NCBI RefSeq assembly: GCF_037975245.1
Contig: NC_092582.1
Span: 14,959,077-15,023,076, forward strand
DNA length: 64,000 nt
Reading direction: 5' to 3'
Origin: Apostichopus japonicus
Taxonomy: Eukaryota > Echinodermata > Holothuroidea > Aspidochirotida > Stichopodidae
The notes beneath the pieces were generated by a model. The model searched no databases. It was not told the origin of the DNA and saw only the letters and a list, made by a program, of their open reading frames with translations. The translations under genes were made by a program, and so were the position numbers. Positions 49,605 to 62,559 of this stretch are shown in pieces (position 1 is the first letter of the stretch; each line of letters begins with the position of its first letter).

Positions 49605-50154
49605 TGTTGTAAATTGTGCACGTAAGGTGTTCAATTTAATGTTGACAGTAATAATTATTTAAGTCAATTCAGAATTGGGTTTACAGCACGAGGCTCCTTT
49701 TTATGACTATTTATAATTGTACAAACATGAATGTTGTTAATGATACTTATGGATTTTTCTTTTCACAAAAAAGGATTAAAGAAAAGAAACACACACACTC
49801 AAACAGTCACTTGTATTGTTAATATAAAGCAAGTATTTTGTAGGAAGTGTAACAGATTTTTATAATCTTCTTATTTATTTTATTTTTTATTATTTATATT
49901 TATAACGAACACAATGTTATATACACATCTTTTAATTTCAGCAACGACCTTCTTTTCTTTCTTCTTTTTGCTTTGTTTTTTGAGGGTCGTCAGTACTGGT
50001 CCCAAACTTAAACATGCCAAACATTGCAGAAAGTTTGCTGCACTGAGTCCATTGATTACTGTGTAGTTAGGCCTCCCAAAGTATTCACAGACATCGAGGA
50101 GTGTTCATGTCAGATCATCAACTTCTTCCTCAGTGAGGAAAAATACCTTTAGGA

Positions 50155-50519
50155 CAGGGACGTAGCCAGAAATTTGAAAAAATGGCATGGGGGAGAGCAG
50201 AACTTCAAACGGGGGCACTTTTCAAATAGGGAGCATTATTAGAGTCATGAAGAACAAAGAAAAAGTTTGCCCAAAATGCCTCTCACGTTGCAGGAAATAA
50301 AGAGCTTTATTGTATTACGTAGCAGACGAACTTTAAGGTGAGAGATTGAGAAGGGTCGCTTAGCTTCCTTCAACCTGTAAAGAGGGCTTGATAGAATGAT
50401 ATTTCCTGCTTTTAGTTAAATTTTATTTCAAAGTACTCAAGAGGGAGGGGGGCGAGGGGAGGGGCGAGGGGAGGGGAGGGGAGGGGGTCGTTCCTATTGA
50501 TGCCCTGGCTACGTTCCTG
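50155..50519. mobile_element. Small hAT-type MITE (365 bp)
   Basis: The left end CAGGGACGTAGCCAG pairs with the right end, whose reverse complement is CAGGAACGTAGCCAG. Flanking octamers CTTTAGGA and CTCTAGGA match at 7 of 8 positions. Internal text ('GAAAAAGTTTGCCCAAAATG' then 'CCTCTCACG') resembles the larger element at 51,027, so the two belong to one family. A G-rich tract lies near the right end. Confidence 0.72.
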
Positions 50520-51026
50520 CTCTAGGATATATAGTAACTTAATGCCTGCTGACGAAGGTTGAAGCATGAGTTACCATTATTTGAAATTCTGGCATATTTG
50601 CTGCCAATGTTGATGAGTTTATTTTCATCGTAATTTTTAGTCAACCATGAACAGAATTTTTGAATGAGTAAACAAACGGAGTGATAAAAGAGCAAATAAA
50701 TCTATTAACTCTGCTTCTTAAACCTAGTTTGTAAGTGACATGAATCCCACACAAATTGTCAGTAAAAACCGGCCCATTTGCTTTTGATCTATTGTAAATG
50801 TTCTTACATGAGTCTGTTGGTGATTCACAAGTTCGAAGGAACATACTAACAGTTCTTTAATAACTGTAGAAACAGTTATCATATAGGCATGCAAAGAAAC
50901 AGTTTTCCTAGTTCAGTTGCAACTGCAGGCTATCTGCAACGTTAACGAATTTTCTAGCGAAAAGAAGAACTAAAGGAAACTTCAAAGCCTAAAAAAGACA
51001 TGGTTTCCAGTTAATTGAATGAAGCT

Positions 51027-52121
51027 CAGGCGCGTAGCCAGGAATTTGCCAAGGGAGGGGCGAAACTGTACATTCGGCATTGAAAACTATCTAAGCGTAG
51101 CGCCACCATGATTGGTGCGAAGCGTACAAGAAAATTTGGGCTTAGAATGCCTCCCAGATCGCTGGAAATGGCACTTCCCAGGCCTTGTAAGTTGCATCTT
51201 AGCATTTTCTCATTTGAAAATGGTCGTGTCTATTGGCACGTGCACGTGCCAATAACAACCGTTATTGTTACGTTGACGTACCAATAAACATCGATATTCG
51301 CACGAACATGCTCGTGCTTATAGACAGTGACTTTACACACGAAAGCGTGCCAATAAGGATTGCTATTCGCACGAACGTGTATGTGGGTATAAGTAGGCAT
51401 GTTAGAATGTAGTGATTAGAAAAGCACTTAGTAGGCGGGGAAGGTAAACCATGGCCCCAACCACAGTGTTGGGTGTGCACGGTCGATTTGTCCCCCCCCC
51501 CCACTTGCCCCCCTGAAGATTTTGGTCGATGAAAATTTGCTGATTCTCAAAAAAAAGGTTATCTTTTTCAAAATCAATAGCCAAATCTGTAAAATATGAG
51601 AGAAATCAAAGATGTGATCAATTCTGGGAAAATTCAGAGAAATAATTAAAGATTTTGTTGGAATATTTCAGAAAAGATTTGTTGCAAAACTTTCTTAAAA
51701 TGCATAAGGAATATGATGAACTTAATTCATCTAGTAGCTTGTTTGCTGCTTCGACGGTTTTGGAATCCTTTATTACAAAAATAGAAAAAGTATCCATATC
51801 CTTTGAACATAACCCTGAAAATCCCCATAGTTATCAAATTCCTGTTCCATTGTCATGCACTGCTGTGTTATTGTCCATCGATGTCCTGTTCATCCCTCCC
51901 GGCCAGCACATATCAGGACAGTTCATTGGTTACATCAACCACGAGCGCCCATTGGTCAAGTTACATGCGTGCTAATAGTCAATGTTATTCGCACGATTAC
52001 GTTCGTGCGAATAGCCACAACGTTTGAAAATACTAACGATATCATAAAAACATTAAAAAAAAATATGCTCAAGGGGGGGGGTCGGCTGCCCCCTTCGCCC
52101 CCCCCCTTGGCTACGCGCCTG
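51027..52121. mobile_element. hAT-type element (1.1 kb) next to PSMB7, perfect 8-bp target duplication
   Basis: ATGAAGCT flanks both ends (51,019-51,026 and 52,122-52,129). The termini are CAGGCGCGTAGCCA on the left and TGGCTACGCGCCTG on the right, followed inward by G-rich or C-rich tracts. Internal subterminal motifs of the type TATTCGCACGAACGTG recur near 51,295, 51,363 and 51,987 in both orientations and may be transposase-binding sites. No transposase is present. The perfect target duplication suggests a fairly recent insertion, 231 bp before the PSMB7 start codon. Confidence 0.85.
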
Positions 52122-52352
52122 ATGAAGCTGTATGTGGAAATATGGTGTGTGGAAATATGTAAAGAGGGAATATGGTTTATGACAATAGTGGAATCTTTCG
52201 TTTCAAGATGCAATTTTGACCTATTGTGCGTTCCACACAACAATTACACAAGTGATGCAGCAAATACTAACTTAGTATCTACTGCACGAGAAAATCAAAG
52301 AGAGTTTGCAATAGTTTACAAGAGAAGTATTTTCGAAGACAGAAAATTCGCT

Positions 52353-55300
52353 ATGTCGTCTGCACCTCTTGTAGCCCCACCTTCTTCGGGTGGGTTCGTC
52401 TTTGAAAACGTCAGGAGGTAAGTTAATTGTCGTTCTTGATGCAGGTACTTGGAGATGGTCAGAGACTTTGTTTACTAGCACACAAAAGGCGCTGATATCT
52501 GTAGCCTAAGCTTTCAGTTCTCGCCTGTTTCAATACATAACTTAACAGTTTCGACATCTAGCATACCCAATAAACCCATCTTTGAAGCAACAGGAAGCAA
52601 ATAACACAAACACGATGAGTAGTGCCTAGCCTCATTGTAACGTTGGAGTTCTTCCCATGTTCCCTAGGCCTAGGCTAGTGTTAGTAATGGATAGGCATAT
52701 GCATTTTTGTTTACATGTAGCCTCCCACTAGGCCTAATAAACCAGAGGGTTAGGCTTAGCATAGGACACCTAGATTCAGTCTTTGCTTAATAACACAGTA
52801 TTAATGTTATACGGTACATGTGGAAATGATATTCAACAAGCTACCATCATTTATTCTCTGACTGAAAGTTCACGGTCAACTATTTTTTTCCCTAGAGGGT
52901 CTGTTCTCTTTGTCACTAGAAGTTTTCTGGTTAACTTTCCAGCACACTTAAGGATGAAATATGGGTATTGCTGATGGATACTTCCTGCAGGATCACTCAG
53001 GAGGGGGGGGGGGGGAGGGGGTGAACGTAGTCCCTGAATGAACTAAGGACCAATCATCAAATTCATGCATGATTTCACAGTTGTCAAATTTTTTCTCATT
53101 ACAGAAATGCTTTGTTAGAAAGGAATGGACTAAAGGGACCCACAGCAAGAAAAACAGGGACAACTATTGCTGGAATAGTTTTCAAGGTAAATCCAATCAG
53201 TAACTAATGTTCAACTTGGAATGTCTGATTGAGCATAAAACTGACATTATTTAGATGTTTGTGGTTTGTTAGTACATCATGCATGATTTTTGTGTAAGTG
53301 GTGGTGTTCTCTTGACTTCTACATATACAAGTTCTTAATGTTGAGGTTTTTCATGGAAAATAATAACTTCAGAGTACTCAGCAGAAATGGTGAATGCAGT
53401 ACCACAGAGACACCAATGAGTAATATATAAGCCAGTGAGTTATTCGACCCAACAGCTTGATCATGGGTAAGGGGAAAAAATTATGAAAAGGACATGAGCA
53501 AGCCTCAAAATTCAAGCTATTTTTCTGGCTAAACTGTCATCAGATTTTGCAGTTTGCCAGTAGAAAAAAAAGGCACTTAAATTTCTACTGCCACTAGAGC
53601 ATGTGCCTAAACACATAAGTCGGTTTATGATGGTCTGTGAAAGAATTGGCGTGATTTCTGTACCTACTGTATTATAAGCCTAATGAGAGTCTTATTGTGA
53701 CCAGTTGCAGTTGAACTATGAAAAAGAAATGACAGGTTTGGTATTAATCATGTTGAACAAATGCAAAGAGCTACAATCAACAAGGGAACCATAAATTAGG
53801 ATAAATAATTGCTATACATGACTAGCAGGTACTGTACCTTTTCCTGATGTCTGTGTCTTTCCTTTCCAGGATGGCATTATCCTTGGTGCTGACACAAGAG
53901 CCACAGAAGACACGATTGTTGCTGACAAGAATTGTTCCAAGATTCATTTTATTGCTCCAAATATCTAGTGAGTCAAAAGAAACAATCCATTCAATATTAT
54001 TCAGTAGACATCTGGACCCATGGACAGACTAACAAAAATCTCCACCTGGTATAGAAGCTATTTACCTCATGGCATAGCTATTACTGTCTTTACTCTGCAT
54101 TGAATTTGCCAAACCTTTTGAGATCACCTCCATTGCCAGGGCAAGATTTTCAAATTAGTTGAAGGAGCTCTTAATTGAGTTTGGAGTAAACTGATGTGTT
54201 CAGGTATGCGTGTGACTTTCAGTAAGTACACTTGGGTACGCTACCATCATTTATCAGATTGAACTACTTTCATTTTCTTGTATTTCTGGCTAGGAGAAAT
54301 CTTTCCTTGAAGGCTTTCCATTGGTACTGCCAAAAATTGTCACAATTGAATTTATAAAGAGACATTTGTGAATGTTTTAAAGTGTAAAGTTGTAAATATT
54401 TGCCAAAAAAAATGGAAAACAAAACCTATTATCTTTAGGTTGTTGAATATTTTAACTTATGGCTACACATGTTCTTAATGGTCACTGAATTTTTTTTTTG
54501 GTATCAGCTATCTAGTCATATAGACTATTCATTATAGGAATATTAGGTCACTGGGATAACATGACATTGAATTTTACCACAAAAATGCAAAATGATTATT
54601 TCCAAGTTTTTACGCAGGATAAAGTTACTGTTTGAGGATCTGATTCAAAGTTAAAAAAACATTGATAGTTCTGACATTTCTGTATTGCCTTGTTCCTCCA
54701 TTGTTACTGGTGTAAAGTCATCAAAGTGATTCCCCTTTCCACCCTTCTGTTGTGTAGTTATGTGTTACATCTTTTGTCAATATTCTACGATTCAGATATC
54801 GATTTGTTGATTTCATTCCTAATCGATTCGATGAATCATTTCTTCCTTTCATCAGCTGCTGTGGTGCGGGCACAGCTGCGGACACAGAGATGACGACACA
54901 GATGATCTCTTCCAATCTGGAATTACACCGTCTGTCGACCGGGAAGGAAGTTAGAGTCGTCACTGCCAACAGAATGCTGAAACAAATGCTGTTTAGGTAG
55001 GAAGCAGTGGTTCTAAGAGATTCCATATCCCTCCCCCCATCCCCTCCCCCTTTCCTTCAACTGCCCCACATCCTTCCTGACCCCCAAATTAAATATCACT
55101 GTAAGTTGCAATTAGAACTTCATGAAGGAAGTTTTGACACTTGACAAGAATCAGCAGTTTATACATGTATCACAGATGTACTATAACCTCTGTTGAGCAG
55201 AATGTATGTGTTTCTTTAGACAAGCTAACTTGGATTGCATAGCATAATGCAGAACTTTTGCACACCATTTCTATCATGCAATATTAACATACTTTGGCCG

Positions 55301-56906
55301 GGTTGTTTTGTCCCCCGCCTGAGACACTGCCAAACCTTCAAATCAATGTAGCAATAGAAACTGTACTTGTTGTTTATTCGTAAAATATTTCATTCTATGT
55401 TTATTGCACAAAAGAGTTTTCTTATGTAATTATTTTATGCTCTCTAACTTCACAATCTCTACTGATTTTGATTCACACTACCTTCAGATACCAAGGTTAC
55501 GTCGGTGCAGCTTTGGTCCTCGGCGGTGTAGATATCAACGGTCCACACCTGTACAGCATTTACCCGCACGGTTCCACCAACAAACTACCGTACTGCACGA
55601 TGGGATCGGGTTCCCTGGCTGCCATGTCCGTCTTTGAAGATCGCTATAAACAGGATATGGAGGTAAGATGTGATGTTGGAAAATGCAAAAAAAGTACAAG
55701 CTTTCCAGTCTGTGCTGTTCAAACTTTCAATATTTTACCTACTGTACCAATACACCCAACACAGGATACTGAGCAACCTCAAATTAAAGAGTTTATGGCA
55801 GTCTGTCACGGTTTTCTGAAGGTGTGCATGGGTAGCAATTTCATGCGTACATCATAGTACAAAAACCTTTATGCAATGCAGTATGTTGTCGTCAGAATGC
55901 TAGAAAAAAAAGGAAAAAGAAGGCTATAAAGGAAAAAAGAGAGAAAATCAACAACAGTACATAATAATGCCCATGAAAATATTATCATGTTTGGTTGTTG
56001 CTGGTGGAGATATCAATCCTTCAATATCTAATAAGTCAGATCTTTAATAATTTAATGTGGTACGTTGGCCTAATTCGATGACAAAAGTCATGTCATTTCC
56101 CTGATGCGATTGCAGCAATTTTGTAGTAACTAACAGATTGCAGTTACTAACAGATATTGTGATTGCGATGAGAAAATTTGTTGTGTGATGGGTTTAAAAC
56201 ATTCCTTCTTCACCGTCGGTAGGAGGAAGACGCCAAGAAACTGGTACGTGATGCCATAGCTGCTGGTATATTCAACGACTTAGGATCGGGAACCAACATT
56301 GACCTCTGCGTCATTAAGAAGGGCAAAGTGGATTATCTCAGGCCATATGATGAGGCTAATGTTAAAGGAGTGAGGTGAGTACAGTTGTAATTATTTTCAA
56401 AAGATAAAAGATGAGTGAATGAAATAATCAAGAATGTAATCAGTTAAAAAAAGGCACAAAAAAAAAAGTAAGATTTGCTTCAGAAGGTGAAATGAGTTGG
56501 CAATCCCCATTTTCAACTTTGGGCTCTGAAGCCTAGGTAGTAAGATTACAGTTCTTTCGTGCCTAAGGTCGGTGACCATTCATGATACTGGGCTGGATAG
56601 TATGTTGCATTCTTTACAAGATGTTTTTATCGATCTTTTGATCTTGGAAGAGAGATGACTCTACAAAGATGAGTAGAATGTACAAACTCCTAAACCCCAT
56701 CCCTGGACTTTATTTTCTAATCACCATCCACATAGATCAACAAGGTAAACTTGATAAATGACTTAATTTTGTTATCCTTTTTCATTTCTCTCAGGCAAGG
56801 AGACTACAGTTACAAGAGGGGAACGACAGCAGTCTTGACCAAGATGGTGACACCACTATCACTAGACGTTATAGATACTACAGTAGAAGTTATGGAAGTG
56901 TCTTAG
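52353..56906 (+). CDS. PSMB7: 20S proteasome subunit beta type-7 (beta-2, trypsin-like), complete
   Basis: Seven exons: 52,353-52,417; 53,105-53,186; 53,870-53,967; 54,856-54,996; 55,488-55,662; 56,223-56,374; and 56,795-56,906. They have GT-AG borders and continuous phase and give 274 residues (human 277). Beta-2 is the trypsin-like N-terminal-nucleophile protease of the 20S core. The propeptide ends ..RKTG and the mature protein starts at Thr41 (TTIAG). Counting from that Thr1, catalytic Asp17, Lys33, Ser129, Asp166 and Ser169 are all present. Gly45 and an acidic residue at 53 fit the beta-2 specificity pocket. The C-terminal arm that wraps beta-3 is present (GTTAVLT onward, ending EVMEVS). 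As an invertebrate gene it probably precedes the vertebrate PSMB7/PSMB10 split. The start has G at -3 and lies 231 bp after a hAT element. Confidence 0.97.
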
Positions 56907-57354
56907 ATAACATGTAGTAGGCCTCCCCTGTACATAGTCATCGGTCACTCTGCGTAAACCAAGAATCTTTCCAAACGAGAGAAAATTGGACGGAACGTTT
57001 CCAGTGTAACATAACGATTGGTCCATAAAATGTTCACACCAGGACAGCCGTTAGGTTCAGGGGAAATGAGAAAGGCAAAGTTGAGCTTTGGTGACCTTTA
57101 TACTCGAAACTTGCAAACACGAAGCATTCATGTTTACGAAAGTTGAACGTATTGTGACCCTTTAGGTTAAAAAAGAAATGAAAAGAAATTTGACATATTG
57201 TGAAACAGTGAACCTTTTTCTCCTTTTCTACCGAGCTGGTAAAAAAAAGGAATGTGAAGGGCTGAATGATATGACAACACCTTGATCCTATCACAGTCTG
57301 AAACCTGGTTATAATAATAATTGATCAAAAGATGTGGTTTTCCTTGTAAAAGTA

Positions 57355-57360
57355 AATAAA
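57355..57360 (+). promoter_or_regulatory. Probable PSMB7 polyadenylation signal AATAAA
   Basis: This is the first canonical AATAAA after the PSMB7 stop, about 450 bp downstream, in an AT-rich context. It would give a 3' UTR of roughly 470 nt. Confidence 0.55.
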
Positions 57361-57514
57361 ATGTAAAACATTGTAATCTTCAAGTATCATCAATGGATTT
57401 GCTTTGTTGAAATATTTGTAGTAAAGAGACATTTTCCAATTTTGATATTTCTCATATGATTGCTTATCAGTTACCACTCACCAAAAGTAGTCAAGCCTCA
57501 TTCTGCATCTCATG

Positions 57515-57690
57515 GCAGGGAATAAATTTATCCGGTATTGCATCAAGAAATGCTATGCAAAATGGTTAAAGTGCAAAGGTGTATAGCAGGTTATCTTTAC
57601 AAAGGAACACGTAGTATTTTATAAGAGGAAAAGTTCAGAGCCTTCAAAACTGCTATACAAAATTCTGAACACTAAATTGATCTCTGCAGG
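57515..57690 (+). repeat. Dispersed repeat, copy 2
   Basis: This is the counterpart of 37,650-37,845 (block 'TTATCCGGTATTGCATC' onward), with indels. It lies just past the PSMB7 polyadenylation signal. Confidence 0.6.
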
Positions 57691-57696
57691 GTAATC

Positions 57697-58043
57697 ATTA
57701 ACTTACTGATACCTACCATTACATCTTCAATCACCTCTGTGAGTATTGGAAATTAGAATTACCATATGATCACTACCATATGATCACTACCATATGATCA
57801 CTTACCATATGATAATTCATGATCTGTTCCCACAGAATTAACTAACCGATACCTACCATAACATCTTTAATCACCTCTGTGAGTATTGGCAATTACCATA
57901 TGATCACTTGGTGATAATTCATGATCTGTTCCCACAGAATTAACTAACCGATACCTACAATTACAGTTTGAATCACCTCTCCCAGTTTCTGCGATTACCA
58001 TATAATCACTTGGTTGTGATGCAGTATCTTCTCCCACAGATTT
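57697..58043. repeat. Three tandem units with a nested short repeat
   Basis: Units starting near 57,697, 57,838 and 57,941 share 'TTAACTAACCGATACCTACC', 'AATCACCTCT' and 'TACCATATGATCAC'. The first unit has the short block ACCATATGATCACT iterated about four times, which explains its extra length. Confidence 0.85.
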
Positions 58044-58716
58044 TAATCCTTCTTACAAAAAATAAGCAAACTCATAATGTTTGGTGTGAAAATATAACAT
58101 ATTGTGTAAAAATACCAAAGGCCGTTAGATTTTGAGATTATGACTGGTGAACTAAGGGTTTGGGATAAATAATAATAACAATGATAATGATATTTGAAGT
58201 GTATTGCTTGGTTATCCGTTCATGAAAGATACTCATAGTGTATTTGACACAACATTGTGAAATGTGAAGAGGCTAGCTTAAGGCAACCAAACATTAAGGT
58301 AAAATAGAAACTAACGTCCATTAGAAGTTATTGAGTTTGTGAAAAAGGTACATTCTAGAACATGAATGAAAGAGAACAAAGTTCCAAAATGTGTAATTTA
58401 TTCAGAAAGTTAACATGTCATTGCAAAAGAGACCATTAAATGTGTTATTCTTTACTAAGAAAACATAAGCTATGGGATGTACTTCTTTCTAGAGCATGTA
58501 AGAGTAACTCTGTTTCCCATCATTTGTTTTTTTAATAAAGAAACACTCGGAATCGTGATGGTGAAAGCTGTTTCCCATTGGTTGTATAGAAACCAGTGGA
58601 GGATTTGTTTACTGTTCTTAGGGTAATTGTTAATGACAGAGACAACTGTCAACAGAATAAATCAAATTCCAACAATGAATTTTGAGTTAATCATTTTTGT
58701 ACTGTTTCATGTCTGA

Positions 58717-58790
58717 TGTCAATTTAAATCTTATTTGTACTAATGTGGCTGTGTCAATTTAAATCTCATTTGTACTAATGTGGCTGTGTC
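58717..58790. repeat. 36-bp tandem duplication
   Basis: Two nearly identical copies of TGTCAATTTAAATCT(T/C)ATTT, followed by GTACTAATGTGGCTG. The first starts at 58,717 and the second at 58,753. Confidence 0.93.
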
Positions 58791-61700
58791 TATATAAACC
58801 CCTTATAAATCAGTCCTGTGTGTTGGAAAGGGGAAAATCTCTTTTGTAACAAATTATCCTTTCTGGGGATTGGGGGTGGCAGATTGTCCGATCATTTTTA
58901 GAAGTTTATGGGGAGGGGCACATCAACGTTGACTGACGTCCAACCTGCGGAGTTGTGAAAGGAGGGGGAGGGTGTACCCTCCCCTTTCAGAAGTTTTTAT
59001 TTTGAGTAAGGGGAATGGGATAAAAACTTTCCATTTTCATGGTTTCATGGTTTTTACTACTTTGTGTTGCCAGTGCATACAACCCTATGTGCTTGTGTTA
59101 TAAAATACAAGTAATTTTTTTAATAGGAGAAGGGGGGGGGGTGGTATGCTCCTTCATGGCCCATCACCTCACGTGGTTACAACCCTGCTTTCGTCTTCCT
59201 TCCCTTGACCATTACAACCGTGTAACTAATAGAAACCCAACGCAAGCAAGCTTCGCGCTGTCCGAGCTAGCATTTTAGCAAATAAAGGTGTCAATAATTG
59301 GTCAAGTGTATGAGCATTTAGCAGACTGTTGATCTTACCTAGTAAAGATAATCATTTCGAAAGATCACAGACATAAACAAGCTTCGGAAGTCGTAGTTTT
59401 CAAAGAATTTGCCTCGTGTTTATCAAGATCGTCGCCAAGCCTCGAGGCACAAAGAAATATATCCACATTTTTAATCTTTCAGTGAATGTCACGACAGGAA
59501 TTTGACACAAAGTGAGTTAATTTTGATTGTTTCGTTTGTTGTTGGTAGAGGTAGTCAACGTACGGCCGTGTTACGTGTTCTCGAGTTGCCATGATAGCTC
59601 TGTTCTGCCACTGTATTATGTCAGTGTGTACTGACCTGTAATGGTATTTCTAGCATAGCATACACTGTATAAATTGCAGGCCTAGCCTAACCCAAAGCCT
59701 AAGAAGAGTACATCTAGATCTACTTGTAAGTTCTAACATTGGTCAGCTACTGTAACTACTGTAGTGTTAGTAAGGCTGAATTAAGAATTGAAAACCATAG
59801 GTTATTACATTTGATTAAGAGACCACTAAACCACTAAAGACATAAATTAACAACACCGTCACTAGGCCTAGTGCTGTTATTGTGTTAATTATATAGGGTC
59901 TTGGCCTAAATTTAGGTCAGAAAGTTTAGGTATCCATACAGTGACCCCATGAAATGTTATCTTTTCAACGATTAGATCACCATGGTGATCACCCACATCA
60001 GCCCATCTCTTTTCAAATGAATCTTTAGTAAGTAATGAAGTAGGTATTTTGTTTTCTCTGCATCATAATCATCACCTGAAGTAGTAAAGTAGCACCATGG
60101 ATCCCAACATCTGACCATTTTCTAAAGAAAACATGTTCAGCACTGAAGCTATGGCAATTAAAGTATGTGGACAAAAATGGTTGAAGAGGACCTAATCACC
60201 TATTTCTGTGTACCAATTAACAGCAATGCACCACAGTACTTATCAGTTTATGTATCAAGAGAATTTAGGGTGTGCATTTTTAAAGTAGGAATAAAGTTAT
60301 CATTGGGAGGATGCTGGATGCTCAAACCAAGGTATCCTGCTTTCACCTTGGCTTTGTTAATGTTAGGCTTTGTTAATATTATTAAAAGTATTTTTAAATA
60401 CTGCTCTGTCAGTGTAAATGACCATGTTCCCTTTGATTGCTTTCGATTTGTTCCCCTTAAAAGTCAATTCAGGACCTCAGTCATGTTTGCAGGGAAGCCT
60501 GGTGGATCCCAAGCCCTCTAGCAGTGAACTGCAAGTAAAATTAGTTAGCATATTACTTTCAATCTGACTTATTAACCATGATTGGCAATACTACATAGGT
60601 TTACACCTATAACACATGTTCGTGAAGCACACATGAAGAGGACTAAATTATAAACAGTATTTTGTATGGTGGTGTACAATCACTTCGCATGTCTCCTAAC
60701 TTTGCATAATGTGTAATACATTTGTAGTTGCCCTGATAGCCACTGTCGTTGCCATGTTGGTAAGTAAAATTGTAACCACTTTGTCAACATTTGGCAATTT
60801 TATTCTACAAAGCCTTAATGGCAGTGGCCAAACTTGCCTTGGTGAAACAAGGAAACATAAATTTTTGGTATTTTGTGATGCTTTTGTGGATTATTCCACC
60901 CATTTAGCCAAATTATATAGACAAATTCAATGCATGCACGAAGTTAGGGAAATGTTTCCTTGCTTGAACTAGCAGTTTGACTAACGACCTTTACTACAAG
61001 TACAGCTCTTTCTGTTTCTGGCAGACTCTGGTCGAACCAGCAATGAAATCACATAGCTGAGCAAAATCAGTGAGATCGTCATCACCGCTTTTATTTCAGA
61101 TAACATTCATGCCCTTACTAAATTGCGAATTACCGTATACCGCCACATATCTACAAGTCTTGTAGCTACAACGTGAAATGACAGATCATACCCTATTACT
61201 GCCATGACTGCATAATGTAAACAGACTCAGTGCATGGTGAGATTTAGATCAACAACCTACACTGAAAGTTTACTACCTTCACAACATTCTATTTATTTTG
61301 CCTAAGGTACAGTTTGCTCTATTACCATTACATTGTTTGTTCTGTTATTTGTTGTTTCTACATTTTCTCCTACGTACAGTCAGTGGTAACCTAAGATCTC
61401 ATGCAATGTGGACTATTCCTCTTGTACAGAAATAAAACATAGCTACAGTAAAAGCAAATTCCGTTGTAGCTAGATTTTGTTAAATGTCAGTAGCCTATAG
61501 ATGTCGGACTGTCCTTCAAGTGAACTGTAGTAAGTTTATTCTGATTATCTGAGTTGTCTTCTTTGGCATCGACTGAACCATCCAAGAGTTATACTGTACA
61601 ACCCCCCCCCCCCCCCTTCGAGATAAATGGAAAATATGACCTTCAAAGCTACAGTACTTAGCTGCTGATGGGTTGGTGGTTACTGTACCTTGTCAGTTTG

Positions 61701-62211
61701 ATTTATAAATTTATGTATTAATAACAGATATATACCTCTCAATCCAACTAAGAAAACTATGTGGTTGTAAAACCTTTGCTTAAGAACTTCTAAATAGTCA
61801 GATATTAACAACGTTTTTATTCCAAAGCTGAAATTTGTTTGCCCCACAAACTGAATGTACCTATCATTTTGGTCTAAAGTAACAGAGTGAGTTCTTTTGT
61901 ACAGTACCTTTTGTTTCCTTAATTACTGCACTCATACTGACTGTTTAAGTACAGTACCTGATGGTAACAGCAATATTTTAGATGATGGCATTGCTTTGAT
62001 TAAAAACACTGAGCAAACATTCTACCTCAAAAATAAATAAATAAACAAACAAAAGCAAACAGAGAAAGTTTGACATCACAGATTTACAACATGAAAATTG
62101 CCCAGACACGAATTTCATACTGGGTGTGTCCCCCACACAGCATTGGAGGAAGTTGCTCATGGCAATCTTATCATATTGAAAGTAAAGATTGATGTTAGCT
62201 TTGTGTCTCCA

Positions 62212-62559
62212 TTAAAGGAAGTGAAGACTCGCGCACAAAGAAACCTCTGACCTAGTTTCGAATGAGGTGTAACAGAAGTGTTAGACACCACCATCGATCC
62301 CAAAAAATACACACACAGCTTGCTACCGTCGGCAATTAGACACAAGTGCACAGTCAATACATGCAGCTATGGTCAATACCCACAGCACAGTGTACTTAGC
62401 AGCGATGGATCTCTCAGGTCCAGATGAAAGATAACAAGGTATCACGTTTCATTACTGTCTGCATTCTGTAACGACAAGAAGCAAACTTCACTTGCAAGCA
62501 ATAGTTAACTTTTTTCAGAGGGCGACATTTGGTTTGGGGCAAGTCTTCAATGCCTTTAA
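62212..62559 (+). mobile_element. TTAA-type MITE, copy B
   Basis: It starts TTAAAGGAAGTGAAGACTCG and ends CAAGTCTTCAATGCCTTTAA. The interior aligns with copy A along its whole length with small indels (shared 'TTCGAATGAGGTGTAACAGA' and 'CACCACCATCGATCCCA'). TTAA is present at both ends. Confidence 0.75.

Larger units (their letters stand above)
47786..52352. other. Intergenic region between divergent CDK5RAP2 and PSMB7
   Basis: It holds the presumed promoters of both genes, one TTAA MITE, two hAT-type elements and polyG/polyC runs (for example 49,150 and 52,072). No independent gene is supported. Confidence 0.6.

Noticed and set aside
60165-60521. 118-codon plus-strand open frame
   Set aside because: No family resemblance, coiled coil, signal peptide or splice context; it is compatible with chance in AT-rich DNA.
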